64,000 bases of DNA, taken from positions 21,480 through 85,479 of the forward strand of contig NZ_CAJE01000014.1 of the NCBI RefSeq assembly GCF_000308215.1. Reading direction: 5' to 3'. The DNA comes from Methanomassiliicoccus luminyensis B10. Lineage in GTDB: Archaea > Thermoplasmatota > Thermoplasmata > Methanomassiliicoccales > Methanomassiliicoccaceae. A program made the translations under genes and the position numbers. The notes beneath the pieces were generated by a model that saw only the letters and a list, made by a program, of their open reading frames with translations, was not told the origin of the DNA and did no database searches. This document shows, piece after piece, positions 9,154-17,434 of the stretch (the stretch's first letter is position 1; every line of letters begins with the position of its first letter).

Positions 9154-9804
9154 TTACCGTCCCGCTAGTATCTCCGCCAGAAGGCGGCGCTCCCCTCGCC
9201 TTAGGTGCTCCACCACCGTGGCCTTGGTCAGCCCCATCTTCGCGGCCAGCTCGTTGGCGTTTATCTTCCGCGGATACTCATAATAGCCGCTGCGGTACGC
9301 CTCGCACAGCACCTCCCTCTGCCGCTTGGGCAGCGCGGACAGCAGGCTCTCGTCCTTGAAGTGGGGAACTACAAAATTAACGTCCTCTATTGTCCCGATG
9401 TCCTTGACCCGGTCGAGCACCGCCTTCAGGTCCTTCCCGTTCCCTATGCACCCGAAGACGATCCGCTCCCTCGACCGCGTCAGAGGGGTGGTCCACACCA
9501 GGTCCTGGCTTAGGGACAGTGTCGGCATTATGTCCTCGCTCCCGACCCTGAAGTCCCCCAGCACTAGGTAGGTGTTCCCGTCACTCCTGAGGACCTCGGC
9601 GATCTCCAGCTTGTCAGGGAAGCTCACGTCCTCGATGCGGGTCCCCGGCCGGAGGCGCAGCTCCATCAGGGCGAGGCGAAGCTCCATGCGGTGGCTGATG
9701 CCCAGGAACTCCAGCACCGCCATGCTCTCGATGCTGCCGTAAAAATCCTCCATCAGCTCCTGAAGCTCGGGACCAGGCCTGAGCTGGACGATCATTTTTC
9801 TCAT
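9154..9804 (-). CDS. HTH_10 (bacterio-opsin activator-like) transcription regulator
   Basis: A 216-residue archaeal regulator. The N-terminal about 150 residues form a Bat-like sensory region. The C-terminus (LPKRQREVLCEAYRSGYYEY, then KINANELAAKMGLTKATVVE) is the HTH_10 DNA-binding domain typical of euryarchaea. I start it at the ATG whose upstream GAGGG lies six bases away. An ATG 23 codons earlier would read through the palindrome at 9820-9835, which more likely is an operator. It is divergent from terC. Confidence 0.82.
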   Translation of the reverse strand: MRKMIVQLRPGPELQELMEDFYGSIESMAVLEFLGISHRMELRLALMELRLRPGTRIEDVSFPDKLEIAEVLRSDGNTYLVLGDFRVGSEDIMPTLSLSQDLVWTTPLTRSRERIVFGCIGNGKDLKAVLDRVKDIGTIEDVNFVVPHFKDESLLSALPKRQREVLCEAYRSGYYEYPRKINANELAAKMGLTKATVVEHLRRGERRLLAEILAGR

Positions 9805-9819
9805 GAAGACCCTCGATGT

Positions 9820-9835
9820 ACAGTATATGTACTGT
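9820..9835. promoter_or_regulatory. inverted repeat ACAGTA-TATG-TACTGT, candidate operator
   Basis: A perfect 6-bp inverted repeat with a 4-bp centre, 16 bases upstream of the chosen start of the HTH_10 regulator and 68 bp from terC. TGTAC (9817-9821) and GTACA (9837-9841) flank it. Its position fits autoregulation of the regulator or control of terC. This is inferred from symmetry only. Confidence 0.4.
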
Positions 9836-9902
9836 CGTACATGAATGGGGCTTTTCTTGAATATATCCATCACCTTGACAGAAGGGTCGGAGAACTGGAC
9901 TC

Positions 9903-10895
9903 ATGGAAGTTACGAGCACGGCATGGATCGTATTCATCATCACCATAGTAGCGCTCCTGGCGCTGGACTTGGGAGTCTTCAACCGCAAGGCTCACGTGAT
10001 CAAGCCTAAAGAGGCCATGATCCAGGTGGTCGTGTTCATCTCCGCCGCGGTGGTGTTCAACCTCGGCATATACTGGTTCATGGGTCCCCAGACTGGATTG
10101 GAGTTCACCACCGGCTACATCATGGAGCTCATGCTGAGCGTCGACAATCTCTTCGTGTTCGTCCTGGTGTTCGCATCGTTCTGCGTACCGGAGAAGGACC
10201 AGCACAAGGTGCTGTTCTACGGCATCATAGGCGCTTTGGTGTTCCGGTTCGCGTTCATCCTCGCCGGCGTCACCCTGGTGGAAGCGTTCGACTGGGTCCT
10301 GTACATCTTCGGGGCCTTCCTGATCTTCACCGGCATAAGGATGGTGGTCAAGAAGGAGAAGGAGGTCGAACCGGACAAGAACTTCATGGTGCGGGCGTTC
10401 CGGAAGATCATGCCTGTAACCTCTGGCTACGAGGGCGACAAGTTCTTCGTGCGGAAGAGGGACGAGGCGGGGAACCTTGCCCTCTGGGCCACCCCCATGT
10501 TCGTAGCCTTGCTGGTGGTGGAGACGACCGATATCATGTTCGCCGTCGATTCCATCCCGGCGATCCTGGGCATCACCACGAACACCTTCATAGTGTTCAG
10601 CTCCAATGCGTTCGCCATCCTCGGCCTGAGGTCGATGTACTTCGCTCTGTCACACATCATGAACGCCTTCTGCTACCTGAAGTACGGGCTGGCCGGCATC
10701 CTCAGCTTCGTCGGCGTCAAGATGCTGATCGCCGAGTTCTACCACGTTCCGGTGGAGATCTCGCTGCTCATCATCGTCCTGATACTAGGCGTGGCGATCA
10801 TCGCGTCCTGGCTGAAGACCAGGAAGACCGGCACCTGCCCGGTGGTGGAAGAGATCGAGGAGGATACCTGCCCCGCCCTGAAGCGCAAGGAGTGA
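9903..10895 (+). CDS. TerC/Alx family integral membrane protein
   Basis: A 330-residue protein with about nine membrane helices. The TerC signature is clear: FTTGYIMELMLSVDNLFVFV and later VVETTDIMFAVDSIPAILGI carry the conserved aspartates in the membrane. Members are linked to tellurite resistance, manganese export and metalation of exported proteins. A charged loop separates helices 4 and 5, and the tail has two Cys residues (GTCPVV, EDTCPALK). The first ATG agrees with the family start. The gene stands alone, divergent from an HTH_10 regulator, which might control it. Confidence 0.9.
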   Translation: MEVTSTAWIVFIITIVALLALDLGVFNRKAHVIKPKEAMIQVVVFISAAVVFNLGIYWFMGPQTGLEFTTGYIMELMLSVDNLFVFVLVFASFCVPEKDQHKVLFYGIIGALVFRFAFILAGVTLVEAFDWVLYIFGAFLIFTGIRMVVKKEKEVEPDKNFMVRAFRKIMPVTSGYEGDKFFVRKRDEAGNLALWATPMFVALLVVETTDIMFAVDSIPAILGITTNTFIVFSSNAFAILGLRSMYFALSHIMNAFCYLKYGLAGILSFVGVKMLIAEFYHVPVEISLLIIVLILGVAIIASWLKTRKTGTCPVVEEIEEDTCPALKRKE

Positions 10896-10906
10896 TGAGG
10901 GCAACG

Positions 10907-11040
10907 ATGGCCAGAGTGCTGCTGTCCATCAACGCGGAGCACCTCGAGAAGCTCTTCAATGGGGGCCAAAGGATATGAATTTAGAGTGATAAGATGCAAA
11001 AATGTGACCGGTCTCATCATCAGGAAGGCTTCAGCATAAA
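10907..11040 (+). pseudogene. decayed ASCH-domain gene (5' remnant)
   Basis: The sequence begins MARVLLSINAEHLEKLFNG, which matches the start of the intact ASCH protein at 12344 (SKILISINPEHVEKILDG). A one-base frameshift follows, after which another frame reads KGYEFRVIRCKNVTGLII, matching TYEFRKVRCKKEITTIVI of the intact copy, and then a stop. So it is a frameshifted, truncated paralogue only about 45 codons long. It ends where the next remnant begins. Confidence 0.75.
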
Positions 11041-11192
11041 TTAGTGTTCTCGGAGCAGGCTAGCTACAGCAATTTCCTGTGCCCGTACGTGCTCGCTATC
11101 GTCGCTTCCACGACATAGTCGCCACGGCGTACGTCTCCCTGTGGGAGGAGGAGACACGGGAAGAGAAGAAGAGAGCAGCAGAGGCGAAGTGA
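11041..11192 (+). pseudogene. remnant of the 3' end of a YfhO-like gene
   Basis: The reading VFSEQASYSNFL, then YVLAIVAST, matches the last part of the intact protein at 1530-4655 (LFSKQAGYDAFL, YVLAIIAST). An in-frame TAG follows and the rest is out of frame, although DNA similarity continues to the final TGA and slightly beyond it. This is the tail of a lost paralogue and marks an old duplication or recombination. Confidence 0.75.
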
Positions 11193-11268
11193 GATCAATA
11201 AGTGTGTGAGAGCTTGTCGCAAGACTTTGACGGCGAGGCCAGGATAATTATTATATTTTAATATAACA

Positions 11269-12384
11269 ATGTCGAAATCAATCAGAGGAATGCTGGTGTC
11301 TATCTTCAAACTCCGTCCGTTCAATGAATGCGACATCAACGATCCTTTTTTTGACAGTCTGAGAGCGGACTATCATCCTGACTTTAACAATTGGTTTGAA
11401 AAGAAGTCCGAATCAAATGAACAGGCATATGTGTATCTGGATGGTGGCATACAAGCGTTTCTTTACATTAAGGACGTGGATGATGAGGAGGTTCCAGATG
11501 CGCTCCCAAAAGCCCCAAGGATTAAAATCGGGACTCTCAAAATATCAGAAGACTCACGAGGACAACGCATAGGGGAGGGTGCAATAGGTATCGCACTGTG
11601 GAAATGGCAACAATCCAATCTAAACGAGATTTATATTACGGCTTTTAAGAAACATGACAGGCTGATTGCTATCCTCGAGTCATTTGGTTTTGTTTATGCA
11701 GGGAAGAAGAGAGCGACTGGTGAAAATGTCTATGTCAAAGACAAACGCAAATTGCAATATGCAGATGCAAAACGTTCCTTCCCATACATTAATCCAGATT
11801 TTAAGCGTGGCAAGTACATCCCCATCAATGATGATTTTCACGACAGGCTATTTCAATACTCTGAATTAAAGGGCGTAAGGCGTAGTGATGACGACGCTAC
11901 AGCCGCTTCCAACGGCATTAGTAAAGTATTTATTGCCACACCATTCAGCTATATCGACTACCGTCCAGGTGATGTTGCATTGATCTATCGCAGGCACACT
12001 GGAGATGGAGTAAGGAGATATAAATCTGCAGTAACTTCATTTTGCACCATTATGAAGCAGACGCCAGTAAAGCAAAACGATAGGCATGTCAAGACCATGA
12101 GTGACTACATGAGTATCGTTGGAAACAAAAGCGTCTACAGCCCGGATGAGCTGAAAAACATTTATAAAAACAGTTATCACAAGAACATAATCATCATTGA
12201 GATGGCATATAATGGCTATTTCGGTGCTGGCAAGAATGTCAACTACGACACTCTAGAGACAGGCGGACTCTTCAATAGGCATCCTTATGAAGTCGTGCTA
12301 ACAAGAGACGATGTGTTGAGAGTACTTAGGATGGGCGGTAAAGGTGAGCAAGATATTGATATCAATAAATCCAGAGCATGTTGA
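11269..12384 (+). CDS. GNAT-like N-terminal domain protein of an ASCH gene pair
   Basis: A 371-residue protein. Residues about 80-150 look like a GNAT acetyltransferase core: KIGTLKISEDSRGQRIGEGA carries the RGxxxG acetyl-CoA loop, followed by IYITAFKKHDRLIAILESFG. The C-terminal 190 residues, with FIATPFSYIDYRPGDVALIY, look like a PUA/EVE-type RNA-binding fold, but this is weaker. The 3' end overlaps the ASCH gene by 41 bp. Base composition is clearly more AT-rich than flanking genes, suggesting transfer. A role in modifying or sensing RNA or nucleotides is a guess from domain company. Confidence 0.65.
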   Translation: MSKSIRGMLVSIFKLRPFNECDINDPFFDSLRADYHPDFNNWFEKKSESNEQAYVYLDGGIQAFLYIKDVDDEEVPDALPKAPRIKIGTLKISEDSRGQRIGEGAIGIALWKWQQSNLNEIYITAFKKHDRLIAILESFGFVYAGKKRATGENVYVKDKRKLQYADAKRSFPYINPDFKRGKYIPINDDFHDRLFQYSELKGVRRSDDDATAASNGISKVFIATPFSYIDYRPGDVALIYRRHTGDGVRRYKSAVTSFCTIMKQTPVKQNDRHVKTMSDYMSIVGNKSVYSPDELKNIYKNSYHKNIIIIEMAYNGYFGAGKNVNYDTLETGGLFNRHPYEVVLTRDDVLRVLRMGGKGEQDIDINKSRAC

Positions 12385-12718
12385 GAAGATACTTGATGGG
12401 ACGAAAACATATGAATTCAGGAAGGTAAGATGCAAAAAAGAAATCACTACAATCGTTATCTATTGCACGAGCCCGGTTATGAAGGTCGTGGGCGAAGCAG
12501 TCGTATTTGATGTGCTCGAGAGCACCCCCGATGAAATTTGGGAAATGACATGCGACACTGCTGGCATAGACAGGGAATTTTTTGACAGCTATTACTCTGG
12601 AAGAGATAGAGCAATAGCATTTAGGATTGGGCAGGCAGTTAGATTCGAAGAGCCAAAAGAGCTTTCGGACTATGGGCTGTCATGGGCCCCGCAATCCTTT
12701 GCATACCTGAGTGGCTGA
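12344..12718 (+). CDS. ASCH domain protein
   Basis: A 124-residue protein opening with ILISINPEHVEKILDGTKTY and then EFRKVRC, the hallmark of ASCH domains (a PUA-like fold tied to RNA binding and translation-linked regulation). It starts at GTG inside the end of the GNAT-like gene, so the two are translated together. Its 3' end overlaps the convergent DUF3850 gene by 49 bp, so the two are related folds in opposite orientation. A broken paralogue lies 1.4 kb upstream. AT-rich like its neighbours. Confidence 0.8.
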   Translation: MSKILISINPEHVEKILDGTKTYEFRKVRCKKEITTIVIYCTSPVMKVVGEAVVFDVLESTPDEIWEMTCDTAGIDREFFDSYYSGRDRAIAFRIGQAVRFEEPKELSDYGLSWAPQSFAYLSG

Positions 12719-12972
12719 TGATAATCCTCCTCGTCAAGGGTGATGCCAAGAATCGCATAGTCCTCGTCAAGGCCTTGAAATCGCCTTAGAATATACGTAA
12801 CATTACAGACTATGGACCTGCCGGAATAGGCTACGCCGTCCCACTCGCGAAGCCATAGCTTGTCTCCAATCTCATATCCTCTGTCATCCCTACGAAGCTC
12901 GAATGTTTTTTTCCTTTCGGAGACAGCCAGGAAGTACTCTGGTAGCACTTTCAGTTCGTGGACCTTTGTCAT
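12670..12972 (-). CDS. DUF3850 (ASCH/PUA-like) protein
   Basis: A 100-residue protein. The start VHELKVLPEYFLAVSERKKT, then FELRRDDRGYEIGDKLWLRE, and the end VTYILRRFQGLDEDYAILG match the DUF3850 pattern, a small RNA-binding-type PUA relative common in phages and mobile regions. It converges on the ASCH gene with 49 bp overlap. A TATAAAA sequence about 30 bp upstream of its start (12999-13005) may be part of a promoter, although it reads on the opposite strand. Confidence 0.8.
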   Translation of the reverse strand: MTKVHELKVLPEYFLAVSERKKTFELRRDDRGYEIGDKLWLREWDGVAYSGRSIVCNVTYILRRFQGLDEDYAILGITLDEEDYHQPLRYAKDCGAHDSP

Positions 12973-13222
12973 CTTCTGCCTTCGTGGGGATGCCCATCAG
13001 ACCTATAAAATCTGACTCTACACACCCAGCCTAACTATGATTTATGAGGGCCGCTTGCATTTTAATCAATCTATAAGCCTGGGTATCAAACAATGAGGGG
13101 ATTCTTTTCAACATTCTTCATTAGAAGCAATACTGCTTGATAGAATTCCTACTTAGTCTGAACCTACTTAACCGATCGGCCCATCATTAAATCCTCCTGG
13201 AACGTTTAATGAGAGAATTCCT

Positions 13223-13483
13223 ATGGTAGAAGCGAAGAAACCAAAGGCAAAAGCGCCGGTAATCAAGAAATCGACCAAGAGCACAACGTCCCGACTAGGC
13301 AGTTCCAAGGTCCGGAGCGTGGAGAAGCGGAACATGGTCGCGTTGAACGAGAAGGTGATTGCCCACATGAAGCTCAAGGTCGGCGACGTCGTCAGCTACG
13401 CCGCCAACGAGGACGGCACCGTCACCATCAGGAAGGCCGCCAAGGGAAAGAAGAAAAAGACCGTGACATTAAGCCTGCGGTGA
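13223..13483 (+). CDS. small basic protein with AbrB/SpoVT-like domain
   Basis: An 86-residue protein. The first 35 residues are lysine-, serine- and threonine-rich and disordered. Then VALNEKVIAHMKLKVGDVVS and DGTVTIRKA fit the swapped-hairpin AbrB/MazE DNA-binding fold, and the tail is again lysine-rich (KGKKKKTVTLSLR). It may bind DNA as a chromatin protein or small regulator. No toxin gene is adjacent, so an antitoxin role is not supported. The 250 bp upstream are AT-rich and contain promoter-like boxes. Confidence 0.6.
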   Translation: MVEAKKPKAKAPVIKKSTKSTTSRLGSSKVRSVEKRNMVALNEKVIAHMKLKVGDVVSYAANEDGTVTIRKAAKGKKKKTVTLSLR

Positions 13484-13495
13484 GGCCGGGGGCGC

Positions 13496-13870
13496 TCAGC
13501 ACCCCTCCTCCCCGCCGGTGAGCTGCAGCCCCACGATACCGACCACTATCAGTAGCACGAAGCCCATGCGCAGCAGGTCGGAGGGCTCGTCGAACAGTAT
13601 GATGCCGGCGATCAGGGAGCCGATGGCGCCGATGCCGACCCATATGGAGTAGGCGGTGCCGACCGGGATCTTGCACTTCATCGCCAGCGCCAGCAGGTAC
13701 ATGCTCAGCGCCAGGAAGATGACGGTCACGACGGCCCAGAAGAGGTCAGTGAAGCCTTCCGACAGCTTCATCGCCACCACCCACAGGGGCTCCATGGTGC
13801 CGGCCACCGTCAGGAGGGCCCAGCCCTTTCCGGCGGAGGCGCCGTTCTTGTTCAAGTAGTCACCCCCCAT
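13496..13870 (-). CDS. SMR family transporter subunit (second of pair)
   Basis: A 124-residue protein with four membrane helices. The conserved glutamate sits in helix 1 (AGTMEPLWVVAMK), and PVGTAYSIWVGIGAIGSLIA is the SMR signature of helix 3. The first 20 residues are an added polar stretch. Its ATG (13870-13868) lies just 3 bases past the stop of the partner gene (13873), so the two are coupled and probably form a heterodimer like EbrAB or YkkCD. The form resembles the Gdx/SugE subclass that exports guanidinium. Confidence 0.88.
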   Translation of the reverse strand: MGGDYLNKNGASAGKGWALLTVAGTMEPLWVVAMKLSEGFTDLFWAVVTVIFLALSMYLLALAMKCKIPVGTAYSIWVGIGAIGSLIAGIILFDEPSDLLRMGFVLLIVVGIVGLQLTGGEEGC

Positions 13871-13872
13871 TC

Positions 13873-14205
13873 TCAGGCCCCCGCGGTCATCTGCACGCCC
13901 ACGATGCCGGCGATGATCAGGCATATGAACAGTATCCTGACGGGGGACGCCTTCTCCTTGAACAGCACTATTCCCCCGACCAGCGCTCCCACCGCCCCGA
14001 TGCCGGTCCACACCGCGTACGCCGTGCCGACCGGCAGGTCCATGTCGATGCCCAGGGCCAGCAGGTACGTGCTGAGTGAAAGGAAGATCACCGTGACCAC
14101 GGTCCACCCGAGATTCCTGAACCCATGGGACTTCTTCATCCCGATGACCCATATGGGCTCCATCAACCCCGCCACGAGAATGAGGACCCAGGCAATAGAA
14201 AGCAT
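13873..14205 (-). CDS. SMR family transporter subunit (first of pair, Gdx/SugE-like)
   Basis: A 110-residue four-helix protein: AGLMEPIWVIGMKKSHGF in helix 1 with the proton-coupling glutamate, and LPVGTAYAVWTGIGAVGALV in helix 3. The latter is nearly the Gdx/SugE signature, which points to guanidinium export rather than broad drug export, though the pair could do either. It is the promoter-proximal gene of the pair. The 280 bp upstream show no guanidine riboswitch that I can recognise. Confidence 0.88.
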   Translation of the reverse strand: MLSIAWVLILVAGLMEPIWVIGMKKSHGFRNLGWTVVTVIFLSLSTYLLALGIDMDLPVGTAYAVWTGIGAVGALVGGIVLFKEKASPVRILFICLIIAGIVGVQMTAGA

Positions 14206-14489
14206 ATGGTCTGGGTGCTATCCAGTAACGTGTTAAAAATCTATTGGCCAAGCATTAGCTGAACCAGAACGTCAGGAGCATTCAAGATGCCTTCGTAATG
14301 CGGGAGCTTTTGTTTTTCATTATGGGTGTGCCACAAACGCTCAAACTTTCTTTTGCGGATCGGAGCGCTCACTGCGCCACGTTGGGGGACTGAAAAACAG
14401 AATAAAGATTATTTTATGCTCAAGTGAAAAAGCGACAATTTTTATTATCTATTCACAAATTATATGTATCAGATTGCATTCCGGGCGAC

Positions 14490-15691
14490 ATGAGCAGTGG
14501 GTTCAGGCCGACGAGGGCATCGCTGTTGTTAATCCTCGCGGCATCCATGCTCACGCTGATGGGGGGCGCGGCCGTCGCGCCCGCTCTTCCACTAATCAGC
14601 GAGGCGTTCCCGAGGGCATCGGATACGGACATCTCGCTCATCATCACCCTTCCCTCGCTCGCCATTGCGCTCACCGGATTCGCCATCGGGCACCTTGCCG
14701 ACAAGTACGGCAAGGTGAAGGTGCTCATTCTGTCCCTCGCAATATTCACCGTCGCGGGCTCTTCAGGATACTACCTGGGGACCGTCCAGTCCATCCTCGC
14801 CGGCCGGTTCGTCCTGGGGATGGGGATCGCGGGAATGAGCGCCGCCTCCACCGCCCTCGTCGCCGCGTACTACACGGGGGTGTCCAGGACCAGGGTGATA
14901 AGCTACCAGTCCGCGGCCATCGGCCTCGGCGTGCTGGTGCTGGAAACATCAGGGGGCGGCCTGGCCACTTTCGGGTGGAGGGAGCCGTTCCTCATTTACC
15001 TCATCGGGGCTGTCATCCTGGTCGGGGTGGTGCTCACCCTCAAGGAGCCGGCGCGCGAGGACCGGGCGGAAGCTCAGGAGAAGGAGGGGGCGCGGGCGCG
15101 GTCGGGAAGGTCATTGCGCTCAGCTACCTGACGGTCTTCCTGATGATGTTCATGGGGTTCCTGCTCCCCACCAAGCTTCCGTACTACCTGTCCGAGATGG
15201 GGGCGAGCGCGCTTGTCAGCGGCCTGATGCTGGGGTGGCACGGCATCTGCAACGCGGGGACCTGCCTCATGTACCGCCGCATAGCAAGCAGATGCGGTAG
15301 GAGCGCCATCCTCACCTTTTCCTTCCTGCTGATGGGCATCGGGTTCGGCATGCTCTACTTCACCGGCTCCTACCTGGTGGTATTTGTCAGCGTGGCCCTC
15401 GTCGGCGCGGGAATGGGGATGATAATGCCGGCCATGATAAACTGGCTCGCCACGACCGCCACGTCGAGGAACTCCGGGAAGATCATGGGAGGGTTCTATG
15501 TGGCCAACAACATCGGGCAGTTCTCCTGCTCCATATTGGCGGCGCCTATCCTCCTGTACGTAGTTTCGTACAGCAACCTCTTCCTGGCGATAGGGCTCCT
15601 TGCTTTCGCGGCGTGCGCCCTGTGCCTTTTTGCCACAATGGTTTCGCGGAAGAACGCGGATGATCCCGTAGGCGGATCGTGCCATCTCTGA
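14490..15691 (+). pseudogene. MFS transporter with a frameshift at a G run
   Basis: The first half reads as six membrane helices with the MFS loop GHLADKYGKVKVL and the motif AGRFVLGMGIAGMSAAST, up to LTLKEPAREDRAEAQEKEGA. The second half (VIALSYLTVFLMMFMGFLLP to the end) has the other six helices but in the -1 frame. The switch falls in GAAGGAGGGGG (15080-15090), the charged linker between helices 6 and 7. One extra G in the 15086-15090 run would restore a 401-residue transporter. Either a real inactivating deletion or a sequencing error. I start it at the ATG before SSGFRPTRAS; a GTG 22 codons earlier is open too. Confidence 0.8.
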
Positions 15692-16110
15692 TCATTTCCC
15701 GAACTAAAGGGTCTGGACCCTAGACCGCTAACAGTATGCTGGTAAAGAAAGAGGCTAAAAGGTTTTCGGCCCCAGTCCAGATCGGGCCGGGCGGCATACG
15801 TTCTGATCTAGAGATTGAGGTCCCAATCCAGGGACGAAACGCTAGATTGTCGTCACCGACATTTGTAATTAAACAAATATAATTTGTTATTTTCTCCATA
15901 ATATGGAATATTAATTTGAATAATAAACAATTATTCATAATATTTTTTATATCAAGTGTAATTTACACGCCGATAACGGAATGGGACCGTCCTCCACCCG
16001 ACGGGTGAAAAACAGGCAGTGGAGTCAGGCATTCGCGCTCAGGGCGCTGCGTCCTCTCATGGCTGGGACCGAATAATATTAAAAAGATTATGCTATTCAC
16101 GTGAGTTATC
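15692..16110. promoter_or_regulatory. AT-rich intergenic region with promoter of the Lrp-like gene
   Basis: No gene is visible. GGGTCTGGACCC (15709-15720) is a short hairpin just after the MFS stop and may end transcription. From about 15860 to 15960 the sequence is very AT-rich with several imperfect inverted repeats of TAAT/ATTA type. A TATA-like AATAATATTAAAAAG stretch lies 30-40 bp before the ATG at 16111. Confidence 0.4.
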
Positions 16111-16689
16111 ATGCCTCGGGTGTCTAAAAAGCAGAACAGGATGGATGTGGACAAGGTCACCAAGCTGTTGCTCTCCCATCCCGAGCTCGAAGTGGAGGCC
16201 ATAGTTCAGCAGACCGGCCTGTCCAACCAGCAGGTGTACAAGATCCTGCGCGACCTGGAGAACGAAGGGATCATCTTCGGGAACACCCGGCTGCTGGACC
16301 TTTCGAAGATCAACAGGAAAAGGTTCCTGATCCTGGCCAAGAGGAGCGGGGTGATCCCCAACCCAAACACCGTGGAGATGGCGCTGTACGGCAAGGAGTT
16401 CATGAGCCGTTTGGCCGAAGAGAAGATCGACATCATCCCCGAGGACGATTTTACCTGCAACGGCGAATGGGACATGATAACCGTCATCGTCGCCGAGAAC
16501 GCGCTCCAGGCGAACAAATACGTTGATTTCCTGAGGGCCGTATCACAGGACCAGTTCTCGAAGTTCTCCATGGTCGAGGTCCTGTTCACGACGAAGAAGA
16601 ACACCGTGGGGACGCCGGACATCGAGGATTTCGCCCAATACATCTCCGAGGTATCGTCGTACCGGAAGAAGTATGGGCTGACCCCATGA
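16111..16689 (+). CDS. winged-helix Lrp/AsnC-like transcription regulator
   Basis: A 192-residue protein. Residues 10-60 form a winged helix (VTKLLLSHPELEVEAIVQQT, GLSNQQVYKILRDLENEGII). Residues 110-170 look like the RAM-type effector domain of Lrp proteins (WDMITVIVAENALQANKYVD). The middle is not a standard Lrp sequence, so the ligand cannot be named. The start is the ATG after an AT-rich promoter. It is followed by the remains of a DUF1275 gene and stands apart from the importer 750 bp on. Confidence 0.72.
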   Translation: MPRVSKKQNRMDVDKVTKLLLSHPELEVEAIVQQTGLSNQQVYKILRDLENEGIIFGNTRLLDLSKINRKRFLILAKRSGVIPNPNTVEMALYGKEFMSRLAEEKIDIIPEDDFTCNGEWDMITVIVAENALQANKYVDFLRAVSQDQFSKFSMVEVLFTTKKNTVGTPDIEDFAQYISEVSSYRKKYGLTP

Positions 16690-16713
16690 ACGCCTCTCGA
16701 TGACGGATGACAA

Positions 16714-17149
16714 ATGCGCAGCCCCCTTATCCACAAAAGCCTAAGGGGCCGGTTCCTGCTGCTCCTGGCATGCGTCGTCAACGGCATCGATGCGCTGGGC
16801 ATCCTTAGACTGGGAGGGGGCTTCTTTTCTGCACTGTCGGGGAACACGGTACTGCTCGGCATCACCGCAATCTAGGGTCGATACGAGGAACAATCCTGTG
16901 CCCCATGGTGTTCCTGGGCTTCGTCCCAGGGGCGGTGGCCGGAGCGCTTCTTCTCCGTCGAATCCCCCAGAAACTCACAGTGAGTCGGCCAGAATATCAG
17001 GCGACGACGAGCTCCCTGTTTATCGTCGTGCATTCATGCTAGGGTGTTCATCCGGCACAGCGTTCGATAGCCAGCAAGCTCGATCCGTGAGATCCGCTCA
17101 GATAATAACCGGCGCCGCGGTCCTGATGCTTGCGTGTTACAATTCATAA
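16714..17149 (+). pseudogene. decayed DUF1275/YoaK membrane protein gene
   Basis: The first 53 codons read LLLLACVVNGIDALGILRLG and FFSALSGNTVLLG, which is the conserved start of the DUF1275 family, then TAG at 16873. In another frame from about 16905 comes VFLGFVPGAVAGALLLRRIP, the third-helix region of the same family, and near the end IITGAAVLMLACYNS. Frames change at least twice and much of the length is missing, so it is a clear remnant. The remaining bases to 17434 hold no gene that I can see. Confidence 0.65.
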
Positions 17150-17434
17150 ATTCTTAATACTCTGACCTCTCTCCCTGTGTCAGTCCCGATGAGATGATCC
17201 CCGGATGATCGTCAGCTCAGCGTCATTATTGGCAGGGCAAATCCATTCCGCGCACTGTCGGCCCACCGGGAGGCCAAGGGAGAAGACCCTCGCATACAAA
17301 GGACGCATATCATCCATGATCGAGCATCGTGCCGCTAGAGGGGCATTTCCGCCACGAACAGGGCGCGTCCGACTCGTGCCGCGTCATATGCCCGCGGCTA
17401 CGCCGAGAAGGCCGGGAACTGAGAGGCAAACAAC

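Noticed and set aside
9804..9873. N-terminal extension of the HTH_10 regulator to the ATG at 9873
   Set aside because: It would translate the palindrome at 9820-9835; the later ATG has a good ribosome site and gives the normal family start.
13223..13483. MazE-type antitoxin
   Set aside because: The AbrB-like fold fits, but no toxin gene is adjacent; the next genes are SMR transporters on the other strand.
14206..14489. Possible guanidine riboswitch before the SMR pair
   Set aside because: I looked for the conserved ykkC, mini-ykkC and guanidine-III patterns and saw none; archaeal examples are not expected.
15080..15095. Programmed -1 frameshifting in the MFS transporter
   Set aside because: There is no slippery heptamer with downstream pseudoknot that I can see, and a single-base loss in a G run is simpler.
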